Assembly: GCA_006218035.1 (NCBI GenBank)
Contig: VBWC01000002.1
Coordinates: 1 to 64,000 of the forward strand
Length of the DNA: 64,000 bases
Reading direction: 5' to 3'
Source: Gammaproteobacteria bacterium
GTDB lineage: Bacteria > Pseudomonadota > Gammaproteobacteria > VBWC01
The notes below the pieces were generated by a model. The model worked only from the letters and a program-made list of their open reading frames with translations. It searched no databases and was not told where the DNA came from. Shown in pieces: positions 30,504 to 38,703 of this stretch. Position 1 is the first letter of the stretch, and every line of letters begins with the position of its first letter. The position numbers and the translations under genes were made by a program.

Positions 30504-31047
30504 GTTCTTTTACCGCGAATATTCCGTTGGCATTGCGCAAATATCCCTTGTAGTCCATTCCGTAACCGAACACGTAGCGATCCTCGACATCAAGCCCGAC
30601 GAAATCGGCTTCCATCCCGTTCTTTCTTTCGTGCAACTTGTTGACGAGTACCGCGATATAAACGGCGATCGCGCCGGCGGCCAGGCACTCGTCGCGGATC
30701 GTCTTGAGCGTCACGCCTTCGTCGAGAATGTCATCGATCAGGAGAACGACACGTTCCTTGACCGGTGTCGTCGGCCGCGCGATCCAGCGAACTTCACCGC
30801 CGCTGGTATCACCGCCATAACGCGTCGCATGGATATAGTCGATGTGCAATGGAAAATCGAGACGCGGCAACAGCATGCCCATCGGCACCATGCCGCCGGT
30901 CAGCACACACAGCAGTAACGGATTGGTTCCCGCAAGCTTGCCGGATATCGCGGTCCCAAGACTATCCAGCGCGGTTTCCACCTGTGAAGCGCTATACAAA
31001 CAATCGGCTTCCGCGTGAACGGCCAGTGCCTGCTCAGGGGTCATCAT
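30496..31047 (-). CDS. hpt: Hypoxanthine-guanine phosphoribosyltransferase
   Basis: This enzyme converts hypoxanthine (or guanine) and PRPP to IMP (or GMP). The ATG at 31047 (MMTPEQALAVHAEAD) replaces the TTG used by the track and gives 183 residues. The PRPP-binding motif is VVLLIDDILDEGVTL; LLCVLTGGMVPMG forms the pyrophosphate loop, and the base-binding region reads FVGLDVEDRYVFGYGMDY. It lies upstream of and overlaps the methylthioinosine phosphorylase, so one transcript would release and then recover hypoxanthine. Confidence 0.92.
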   Translation of the reverse strand: MMTPEQALAVHAEADCLYSASQVETALDSLGTAISGKLAGTNPLLLCVLTGGMVPMGMLLPRLDFPLHIDYIHATRYGGDTSGGEVRWIARPTTPVKERVVLLIDDILDEGVTLKTIRDECLAAGAIAVYIAVLVNKLHERKNGMEADFVGLDVEDRYVFGYGMDYKGYLRNANGIFAVKEHA

Positions 31048-31132
31048 AGACAATCCGGTAGTCGCAAACTCGTTATGGTTCTTGATCCGGATTATAGGAG
31101 GGATGGGCGGGATTCACCACCCTTGCGCGAGG

Positions 31133-33838
31133 TCAATGTACGAACATCTCGCGGCGCGCGCGATACACACCAAATATCCCGACGAGCAGCGCCAGCAACC
31201 AATCGAACGCTCCACCGCCGCCACCGCCACCGCCGCTCGGCGCGGGCGCGGCATCGTCATCGATGATTGTTACGGTGGCACTGCCGGACGAACCGATTAG
31301 ATAACCTGACTGGCTGGTGAGCGTCAGCGTCACGGTTTCATCGCCCTCGACGGCACTGTCGTTAACCGGCTTGATTGCGATCACGACGTTGCTGCTGCCG
31401 GCCGGGATAATCACGCTGCTGCCACTAATCGCCGTGTAGTCGCTAACCGGTGTCGCCGTGCCTCCCACCGAGAAAAACACCGCCAGCGGGTTCGTCTTCA
31501 GACCGGTCCGGCTGACGGTAAAAAAGCCCTGGGTCCCATCGGATTCCCTGGCGTTCACACTACTCGCCGTCACCGTGACGGTCGGCACCAGCGGCACCTC
31601 GTCATCGAAGATCGTGACGGTGGCACTGCCCGGAGTACCTGCCGCATATCCGGTACCCGGCAACAGCGTAACCGTGACCGTTTCATCACCTTCAAGGAGA
31701 TTGTCATCCACCGGCGTTATCGTCATGGTCACCGTCTGGTTGCCGATAATCACCGTCGCCGGCGAGGCCAGCAGCGGCGCGTAATCGCTGCCGGCGTGAT
31801 TGGCCGTACCGGTGACGCTAAAGCTTATATCGGTATTGGCCGTTGCAACTCCGTTTAGACTGATGGTAAATGTACCAGGGTCCCGACCAAGTTCGGCGGC
31901 GTTCTCGTCGGTCGCGATGATTGTCGCGATATACTTGTCATCGTCGTTATTCGTCACAGTAATATCCGCGACATCGACTCCGATGTAATTTGCATCGCTG
32001 CCGGCGTCTATCGCGGTAACGATCGTAACAACCTTGTTTCCGTCGGCGACGCTATCGTCCACGGCTGTCAGCGCGATGTCCTGCGGCGTATTCCAGTTCG
32101 CATTAGTAAACGTCAATTGCGCCGTGGTGCCACCATTGACTTTCACCTCGGCGGGATCACTTGAGGTGAAGTTGATAATAACGGGACTCGTCGGCTGCGT
32201 ATGCAGCACCGCCCCGACATTGACCGTTGTAACGGTGTCGGCTTCGGACAATACGATACCGGAGGTGGGAATCACCGTAACCGCATGCGGATTCCCGGTC
32301 CCATGCCGCACGATCACATCGGAAACGATCGGGCTATTACCGCTGTTGGGTGCCAGCGTCACCTTGTAGGCCAGCGTTTGATCGTCGCCACCCTGCTGTA
32401 GTTGAGTCGGCATCGAGGTACAGGCCACCCAGATCCCCCGTTTAAAACATCCGCCGCCATGTGTATTCGCGGAATCCCAGAATTTTGCCGAATCAAATCC
32501 TGGTCCGACAAACGAACTATCATCGATACCACCGGGCGTGGTCGCCGTCGCGAGCCGCATCTTGACGTTTGCGCCAGCGGGTAAAGATGAATCTTCGGTC
32601 CAATACACCGCGTCGATATGGCTGGCCGCGTTGTTCGTGTCGAACCGCGACGACTGCAACGGTCGCTCGGTGTTGTCCGGATCATCCCGGTAGTTAACTT
32701 GCAGGCTATTCAGCGTTGGCGCCCCGCCCAACGGGGCGACTATTTCCGTCTTGTATTGAAAATATCTTTTCACCCCGAGGCTCGCGAGACTTGCCGGGCT
32801 CGCCGCGAATATTTGCGTCCACGCCGTCCAGCTACCCGGCGATGCCGTCGGGCTGGGCTGGCTGCCGGCGCGGACAAATATATGTACGTTGCTGCTCGAC
32901 GGCGTTGTGCGGTCGAAATCCAGCGTGGTCAATTCCCGCGCCTTGGTTAAATCCAGAATTTTGGAAAGATAGGTACCGCTGGAAAATCCGGCCTTGAGCC
33001 CGACGCTGCCACCGGTGACTTCAACACCGGTACCGCTGGGAAAATTGACGTAGCCGACGGTGACATCATCCAGCGTCGGCGATACGGCCGCATTGTTGGT
33101 CGCAAACCGTGCCTCGTACTGCACGTACCGTCGCTCAAGGAACGAACCTATCGTAAATCCGTTGGCGAGCTCCTGCCACGCCGTCCATGTGCCGTCGGGG
33201 GGCGTGGTGTTGCCGGCCCGCAGGTATATTGTGGCGGTGAACTGTCCGGGATCGCCGTCCGCACTGATCGTCGTGCCCGACGGCACCGTGGCGGAGAACA
33301 GCACGTTTTTCAGGCCGTAATGCGCATCCGGCAGGTAGGTATCAATCAGCGTCGACGTATACGTACCGCTGACTTGTCCGGACGCCAGCCGGATACTACC
33401 ACCGGAAACAACGACGTTCGTCAATACCGGCGTCACCCCGCTAACAGTCGTCGTGAAATCGGCATCACTGGTACGAGTGACGAAATCCTGCGCGAAAGCG
33501 AAATCGCTATCCAACGTATGCAGGATGGAAATGATCGGTCCGACGGCGAGCAGATCGGCACCCCCGTTGACCGCCGAGAGAAGATTGTCCTTAAGCTTCC
33601 ATTTGTTCCAGCCGGTGCTGTTCGCCGGCGCCAGGGCCGGCGAGTCGGTATTTCCGCCACCCCAGTTGGTTTGATTGAAACTGGATGCTCCGTCCGCGAA
33701 CAACAACGACGGCATCGCGGTAAAAACTACCAGCCCAAGGAAGATAGAACGCAGATCGATACGAAAACGCAGCCACTCACGTTGCAGCATCACGGCGGCT
33801 GGACGGTGCTCAAATTTACCGATTACGTCATCGTTCAC
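31133..33838 (-). CDS. Calx-beta surface protein with GlyGly-CTERM-like sorting signal
   Basis: This 901-residue exported protein has a signal peptide (SIFLGLVVFTAMPSLLFA); the start may be the GTG at 33838 or the ATG at 33790. The N-terminal 450 residues contain repeated beta modules (STLIDTYLPDAHYGLKNVLFSAT, WTAWQELANGF, WTAWTQIFA). At least two Calx-beta calcium-binding repeats follow at about 640-860, each ending in SATVTIFDDE or SATVTIIDDD. The C-terminus has the three parts of a sorting signal: a run of glycines, a hydrophobic helix (FDWLLALLVGIFGVY) and a basic end (RARREM). This fits GlyGly-CTERM, which is processed by rhombosortase. It is probably surface-anchored or exported by type II secretion. 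Confidence 0.8.
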   Translation of the reverse strand: MNDDVIGKFEHRPAAVMLQREWLRFRIDLRSIFLGLVVFTAMPSLLFADGASSFNQTNWGGGNTDSPALAPANSTGWNKWKLKDNLLSAVNGGADLLAVGPIISILHTLDSDFAFAQDFVTRTSDADFTTTVSGVTPVLTNVVVSGGSIRLASGQVSGTYTSTLIDTYLPDAHYGLKNVLFSATVPSGTTISADGDPGQFTATIYLRAGNTTPPDGTWTAWQELANGFTIGSFLERRYVQYEARFATNNAAVSPTLDDVTVGYVNFPSGTGVEVTGGSVGLKAGFSSGTYLSKILDLTKARELTTLDFDRTTPSSSNVHIFVRAGSQPSPTASPGSWTAWTQIFAASPASLASLGVKRYFQYKTEIVAPLGGAPTLNSLQVNYRDDPDNTERPLQSSRFDTNNAASHIDAVYWTEDSSLPAGANVKMRLATATTPGGIDDSSFVGPGFDSAKFWDSANTHGGGCFKRGIWVACTSMPTQLQQGGDDQTLAYKVTLAPNSGNSPIVSDVIVRHGTGNPHAVTVIPTSGIVLSEADTVTTVNVGAVLHTQPTSPVIINFTSSDPAEVKVNGGTTAQLTFTNANWNTPQDIALTAVDDSVADGNKVVTIVTAIDAGSDANYIGVDVADITVTNNDDDKYIATIIATDENAAELGRDPGTFTISLNGVATANTDISFSVTGTANHAGSDYAPLLASPATVIIGNQTVTMTITPVDDNLLEGDETVTVTLLPGTGYAAGTPGSATVTIFDDEVPLVPTVTVTASSVNARESDGTQGFFTVSRTGLKTNPLAVFFSVGGTATPVSDYTAISGSSVIIPAGSSNVVIAIKPVNDSAVEGDETVTLTLTSQSGYLIGSSGSATVTIIDDDAAPAPSGGGGGGGGAFDWLLALLVGIFGVYRARREMFVH

Positions 33839-34271
33839 AGGCAGTAATCCGGGTTTTTCTGGCCGACGTGCCGAAAATCCCTGTCAGTGTCTGGCAAACA
33901 TGAACCGTTTCGAGATTCGACCGAAAGATCCGGTTTTCGGCAGGCAGTAATAGTCGGTCGGCTACTGCAGGTTGGTAAAGTTTACAGTTTCCCCTTGTAT
34001 TATCGGCAAATTTTTCAATTACCTTAGGGAGCTGTAAATCGTTTTAGCCTCTAAAACAGCGAGTTATATCGGGACTCCTTTCGCCGATCGGCAGCATTAT
34101 CTACTCGCTGTCCACCTTTAATCTAAATACAGCAACAACGGTGCTACCCGATTTTTAGCGGCTAATTATAAACGGTTTTACCGCGCTTCACCATGACGGA
34201 TACACGAAACTCCGCCGCATAATGACCCGATACGTACCCGTTTCCGACACTGAACCATCTGCTCCAACCCG
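33839..34271. other. Intergenic region upstream of the Calx-beta gene
   Basis: This 433-base stretch is notably AT-rich and has no convincing gene. An 11-base direct repeat CAGGCAGTAAT occurs at 33838-33848 and 33941-33951. No tRNA, riboswitch or clear terminator was recognised. It should contain the promoter of the Calx-beta gene and the end of the peroxidase transcript. Confidence 0.4.
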
Positions 34272-35312
34272 CTACTCGACCGCCGCTTCAGACGGTAACC
34301 CGGGCGGCGCGATCCGCGGAAACCGGCCACCGAGACTTTGCAGGAAGGCGACTATGTCTTTCACGTCGGCGGCGGCGACTTCCTTGTTCAGCTGTGTTTT
34401 GGCCATGACGCGCACGGCTTCATCCAGCGTCGCCACCGAGCCGTTATGGAAATACGGCGCGGTAACCGCAATATTCCGCAACGTCGGTACCCGCCACATG
34501 TACCGGTGGCCTTCGACACCGGTGACATGGAAGCGCCCCGCATCGTCCAGCAAACGGTACTGCTGGTCATAGCGACTACCGAGATAGTTCGGAAACAACT
34601 CCCAGAACCCCTCGCCCATTTCAAGCTGCAAACCGGGCTGCGGACCGGCCAGATTTACCCAGAAATGGCAGGCCGCGCAGCCGGTTTCGATGAAGGTGGC
34701 AAAGCCGCGTTGCTGCTGCTCGGTCAACGCGCGCTTTTTGCCACGGAGATAGCGGTCGAAGGCGCTGTCGGGCGTGATGAGCGTACGCTCGAAGTCGGCG
34801 ATTGCTCGCGCGATGTTTTGCGATGTAACGGCATTGGCGCCGCCGAACACCTGATCGAACTGCTGCCGGTAGCCGTCGATTGCGGCGATGCGTTGCTCCA
34901 GCATCGCGGCGTCCTTCAGCCCCATGATGTCCGCATCCAGCACATGCGTCTGCACCTGATCCTCGAGGCTGGGCGAACGGCCGTCCTGATACAGCGCGCC
35001 GTAAAAGGCGGCGTTCCACAGCGTCGGTGTCGAGCGCTGGCCGTGGCGTCCATGCACTCCTACCGACACCTGCCTGCCGTCGTCGCCGCCCGACATCAGA
35101 TCGTGGCAGGAATTACACGACACCGAGCGGTCATCCGACAATCGGCGATCGAAGAACAACTGTTTACCCAGCGCTATCTTGGCTTTGGCCGGCAGGTTAT
35201 CCGCCGGATATGGCGGCTGCCTCGGCAGCGGCTGGAACGCGTCGAATGCCGCTACCGGCGGAATACATAACAATGCGAACACAATACTGGCAATGCGGCC
35301 TGATACCGTCAT
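34272..35312 (-). CDS. Di-haem cytochrome c peroxidase / MauG-family protein
   Basis: This 346-residue exported protein has a signal peptide (IASIVFALLCIPPVAA). Two CxxCH haem c sites are visible, CNSCH at 66-70 and CAACH near 214. Family motifs include LGKQLFFDRRLSDDRSVSC, RSTPTLWNAAFYGALYQDGR and FHVTGVEGHRYMWRVPTLRNI, as in bacterial cytochrome c peroxidases and MauG relatives. It would reduce hydrogen peroxide in the periplasm or oxidise a protein substrate. The gene follows nagZ by 29 bases and is the last of a long co-directional run, an unusual neighbourhood for this family. Confidence 0.88.
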   Translation of the reverse strand: MTVSGRIASIVFALLCIPPVAAFDAFQPLPRQPPYPADNLPAKAKIALGKQLFFDRRLSDDRSVSCNSCHDLMSGGDDGRQVSVGVHGRHGQRSTPTLWNAAFYGALYQDGRSPSLEDQVQTHVLDADIMGLKDAAMLEQRIAAIDGYRQQFDQVFGGANAVTSQNIARAIADFERTLITPDSAFDRYLRGKKRALTEQQQRGFATFIETGCAACHFWVNLAGPQPGLQLEMGEGFWELFPNYLGSRYDQQYRLLDDAGRFHVTGVEGHRYMWRVPTLRNIAVTAPYFHNGSVATLDEAVRVMAKTQLNKEVAAADVKDIVAFLQSLGGRFPRIAPPGLPSEAAVE

Positions 35313-35341
35313 GAGTTTCTATCATTCTCCATCGGTTTGTT

Positions 35342-36385
35342 TCAAATTAATGCGAGGGTTTCCGGCGGCGCGTAAGCCAACACCGCGCGTGATGCCTGCA
35401 GCCATCGCGGGTCTTTGCCTAGCTGGCCGCGGTCGATCGAGTGGCGTCCGTGCATCCTTGCCAGGCGAATCGCTGCGACCGGATCGCTGGTGTGGCGCAG
35501 ATCGTCCAGCATGCCCGGAAGCAGCTCGATCTGGTGGCACACCAACACCATGTCACAGCCGGCATCCAGTGCCGCCTGCGCACGATCGACGACGTTACCG
35601 ATGACACTGGCGCCTGTCATTGTCAGGTCATCAGAAAAAATCGCCCCCTGAAAACCGATGCGGTCGCGCAGCACGGTTCGCAGCCAGAAGGGCGAGAATC
35701 CCGCAGGATGCGGGTCGATATTCGAGTAGACCACATGGGCAATCATGAGCGCCGGCAATCCGTAATGAATCATGCGCTCGAAGGGCAGCAGATCCTCGAA
35801 TTCGAGGTCCGCGTAACTGCGTTCGTCCGTGGCGACAGCGGTATGGGTGTCCGCCGCGACAAAACCGTGCCCGGGAAAGTGCTTGCCGGTCGCCGACATG
35901 CCGGCCGCCGTCATACCGTTCATGTACGCGTGGGCAAGCTCCGCGACAATCTGCGGATCGCGGTGGAATGCGCGGTCCCCGATGACCCGGCTGCGGCCGG
36001 TATCCAGATCGAGCACTGGCGCGAAACTGATATCGACACCGACGGATCGGAGCTCTGTCGCCATCAGCCAGCCCGTGGTTTCGGCCAGTGCCTTCGCTCG
36101 CCGGGGATCCTGATCGTGGATGTGACCCAGCTCGCGCACGGCCGGCAACAAGGTGAAACCCTTGCGCAGCCGCTGCACCCGGCCGCCTTCCTGATCAACC
36201 GCCACCAGCAAATGCGGCTCGCGCAGCGCATGAACGCTGCGAACCAGCGCGGTGACCTGCTCCGGTGACTCGATATTGTGACTGAACAGGATGACACCGC
36301 CGATCAGCGGATGGCGCAGATATTCTTGTTCAACCGGTGTCAATTCGCAGCCCGACAGGCCGACCATCAGCGGTCCCAGCGACAT
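35342..36385 (-). CDS. nagZ: Beta-N-acetylglucosaminidase NagZ
   Basis: NagZ is the cytoplasmic GH3 enzyme that removes GlcNAc from anhydro-muropeptides during peptidoglycan recycling. The 347-residue protein has the NagZ signatures LLVAVDQEGGRVQRL, the loop KHFPGHGFVAADTHTA holding the Asp-His pair (around 165-180), and FSDDLTM with the nucleophile aspartate (near 250). There is no signal peptide. It starts 33 bases after the second permease gene, so it appears to be in the same transcription unit as a peptide transporter and an L,D-transpeptidase. Confidence 0.96.
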   Translation of the reverse strand: MSLGPLMVGLSGCELTPVEQEYLRHPLIGGVILFSHNIESPEQVTALVRSVHALREPHLLVAVDQEGGRVQRLRKGFTLLPAVRELGHIHDQDPRRAKALAETTGWLMATELRSVGVDISFAPVLDLDTGRSRVIGDRAFHRDPQIVAELAHAYMNGMTAAGMSATGKHFPGHGFVAADTHTAVATDERSYADLEFEDLLPFERMIHYGLPALMIAHVVYSNIDPHPAGFSPFWLRTVLRDRIGFQGAIFSDDLTMTGASVIGNVVDRAQAALDAGCDMVLVCHQIELLPGMLDDLRHTSDPVAAIRLARMHGRHSIDRGQLGKDPRWLQASRAVLAYAPPETLALI

Positions 36386-36418
36386 CGTGTTTCGTTATCC
36401 TCCCGACAACACAGCTAT

Positions 36419-37228
36419 TCAAACTTGCCTGTCACGCGCGGCAGCCCGTACGTCCAGCCGGTCACGCAGTCGATCACCGAGCAGATTGACCGACAGCACA
36501 ACCAGCATCAGCGCCACCCCGGGTACCAGCACGATATGAGGCGCTACCAGCATGTAGCGGGTACCGTCGCGAATCATACTGCCCCAAGAGGCATCCGGTG
36601 GCTGGATGCCCAGACCAAGAAACGACAGCCCGGCCTCGCCGATAATAACACCGGCGACCGCGAAGCTCGCCTCGACGATCAGCGGCGCCAGGATCAGCGG
36701 TATCAGATGTCGGAGGATGATCCGCGCCTGGCCGGTACCCAGCGCCACGGCGGCCTGGACATGTTCGCGGTGCTTGATCGACAGCACCTGCGCGCGCGCC
36801 AGCCGGGCAAAGCCCACCCAGCCGACCGTGCTCAATGCGATGACGACGTTATCGATGCCGGGCCCCATCAGGCCGGCCATCGCAATCGCCAGCAGAATTC
36901 CGGGAAACGCGAGAAAGATATCGATGACTCTGACCGTCACGTGGTCACACCAGCCGCCCAGATAACCGCTTGCCGCACCGATCACGGTACCGAACAGCAA
37001 CGAGACGGACACCACCCAGAGGGCCACAAAGAACGACGTTTGCGCACCGGCCACCACACGGTCCCCCAACGGTCTGCCCAGATCGTCATAGCCGAACCAG
37101 GACCCGTCGCCCGGCGGGGCGATGATCTTGTCGAGCTGAATATAATCCGGCTGCAAGGCAAAGAACGGTCCGGCGATCGCCATGACAAACCAGATCAGCA
37201 TTATCGCCGCCGGTAGCCAGAAACGCAT
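36419..37228 (-). CDS. Peptide ABC transporter permease, DppC/OppC type
   Basis: The ATG at 37228 (MRFWLPAAIMLIWFVM) overlaps the stop of the preceding permease by one base (TAATG), giving 269 residues; the longer track start lies inside that gene. It has an N-terminal transmembrane segment and five more, and the EAA loop QAAVALGTGQARIILRHLIPLILAPLIVEAS that contacts the ATPase. GLSFLGLGIQPPDASWGSMI is typical of DppC-like permeases. It would pair with the DppB-like permease to import peptides. No ATPase gene is next to it. Confidence 0.9.
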   Translation of the reverse strand: MRFWLPAAIMLIWFVMAIAGPFFALQPDYIQLDKIIAPPGDGSWFGYDDLGRPLGDRVVAGAQTSFFVALWVVSVSLLFGTVIGAASGYLGGWCDHVTVRVIDIFLAFPGILLAIAMAGLMGPGIDNVVIALSTVGWVGFARLARAQVLSIKHREHVQAAVALGTGQARIILRHLIPLILAPLIVEASFAVAGVIIGEAGLSFLGLGIQPPDASWGSMIRDGTRYMLVAPHIVLVPGVALMLVVLSVNLLGDRLRDRLDVRAAARDRQV

Positions 37229-38157
37229 TATCCGCCCTCCTGCAAACGTATGCGCGGATCCACCCACGCATACACCAGGTCGGTCATGGTATTGACGAGG
37301 ACATAGGTGAAACTGATCAGCAACACGGCGGCCTGCACCAATGGATAATCGCGCCGCTGTATCGCATCGATCGTCACCTGCCCGACCCCGGGCCAGCTGA
37401 ACACGATTTCCGTCACCACGGCCCCGGCCAGCAACACGCCCAGCTGCAATCCCAGCAGCGTGATAATGGGCAACAACGCGTTACGCAATGCGTGTACGCC
37501 AATCACCCGTCGTTCGTCCAGCCCCTTCGCCCGTGCGGTACGAATAAAGTCCTCACCGAGCACCTCCAGCAGTGTCGCGCGTATCATGCGGGCCAGTATC
37601 GCCGCCATTGCCGTCCCGAGCGTTAGTGCGGGCAGCACCAGTGACGCCAGCCCTTCCCGCCCGCTCACCGGCAACCAGCCGAGCCACAGCGAGAACAGCA
37701 GGATCAACATCGGGCCGAGCCAGAAATTCGGTATCGAAACGCCCAGCAGCGATACCCCCATTGACGTGGAATCCCACAGCGTGTCCTTGCGCATCGCCGC
37801 GAGTATCCCGAGCGGAAACGCGACGGCGACGGCGACGGCGAGCGCCGCCACCGCCAGCTCGGCAGTCGCCGGAATGCGTTCCAGCAGAATGTCGACCACC
37901 GGTTGACGGGAATGCAGCGAAATCCCCAGATCAAGACGCAGCAGCCCGTCGAAAAAATTCACCAGCTGCGTCAGCAGCGGCAGATCAAGCCCCAGGGCAT
38001 GCCGCAACGCTTCGCGATCGGCCAGTTGCGCCGATTCCCCGAGCATGACCTCGATCGGGTCGCCCGGCACCAGATGGATTAAAAAGAAGACGAGACAGGA
38101 CACACCCAGCATCACCAGCAGCGCACTGATCAATCGGGATATCACTATATTTAACAT
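37228..38157 (-). CDS. Peptide ABC transporter permease, DppB/OppB type
   Basis: The 309-residue inner-membrane protein has about six transmembrane segments. Its start, ISRLISALLVMLGVSCLVFFLIHLVPGDPIEVMLG, is the classic DppB-like N-terminus. The EAA loop is DFIRTARAKGLDERRVIGVHALRNALLPIITLLG, and VEIVFSWPGVGQ-like text (TEIVFSWPGVGQVTIDAI) follows. It would form the channel with the DppC-like partner. It begins 51 bases after the L,D-transpeptidase stop. Confidence 0.92.
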   Translation of the reverse strand: MLNIVISRLISALLVMLGVSCLVFFLIHLVPGDPIEVMLGESAQLADREALRHALGLDLPLLTQLVNFFDGLLRLDLGISLHSRQPVVDILLERIPATAELAVAALAVAVAVAFPLGILAAMRKDTLWDSTSMGVSLLGVSIPNFWLGPMLILLFSLWLGWLPVSGREGLASLVLPALTLGTAMAAILARMIRATLLEVLGEDFIRTARAKGLDERRVIGVHALRNALLPIITLLGLQLGVLLAGAVVTEIVFSWPGVGQVTIDAIQRRDYPLVQAAVLLISFTYVLVNTMTDLVYAWVDPRIRLQEGG

Positions 38158-38208
38158 AATAATCGCTATTCTTCGGTTATCTGGCGCCTGGCAACCGGGA
38201 CGAGTCCG

Positions 38209-38703
38209 TCACGGCCTGATCAGCACACGCGTTCCGGCCTTGACCCGATCAAACAGCGCGATGACGTCCGCGTTGTGCATCCGCACACAGCCATGCGACG
38301 CGGGCACGCCCATCCGCGTGGCATCCGGGCTGCCGTGAATATAAATATAACGCCGCATCGTATCGACATCGCCAAGGCGGTTTCTGCCGGGCTCCAGCCC
38401 GCTCAACCACAGTATCCGGGTCAGTATCCAGTCGCGTCCGGGAAAGCGCGCACCGAGTTCCGCAGTGTAAATCTCGCCGGTCGGGCGTCGCCCGGCAAAC
38501 ACCGTGTCAACCGGGCTTCCGGCACCGATGCGCGCGCGGATAACGTGCCAGCCGCGCGGCGTGCACTCGCTGCCATTACGTTCGCCGGCACCGTTGCGTG
38601 CAGTCGACACCGCCGCGGTAAACACCACCTTTGCGTTATCGAGCAATTGCAGGCGTTGGCTCGCCAGTTCGATGTCGATATACGGGTCGCTCCGACGGGT
38701 CAT
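38209..38703 (-). CDS. L,D-transpeptidase (YkuD fold)
   Basis: This 164-residue protein holds a YkuD-type L,D-transpeptidase domain. The catalytic motif is HGSPDATRMGVPASHGCVRM, with the nucleophile Cys and its His near residues 140-145. Such enzymes make 3-3 cross-links in peptidoglycan or attach lipoproteins to it. Unlike most, it has no visible signal peptide (it starts MTRRSDPYIDIELASQRL), as in some short YkuD proteins, so its location is uncertain. Its start overlaps the end of the peptide-binding-protein gene by 4 bases. Confidence 0.88.
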   Translation of the reverse strand: MTRRSDPYIDIELASQRLQLLDNAKVVFTAAVSTARNGAGERNGSECTPRGWHVIRARIGAGSPVDTVFAGRRPTGEIYTAELGARFPGRDWILTRILWLSGLEPGRNRLGDVDTMRRYIYIHGSPDATRMGVPASHGCVRMHNADVIALFDRVKAGTRVLIRP

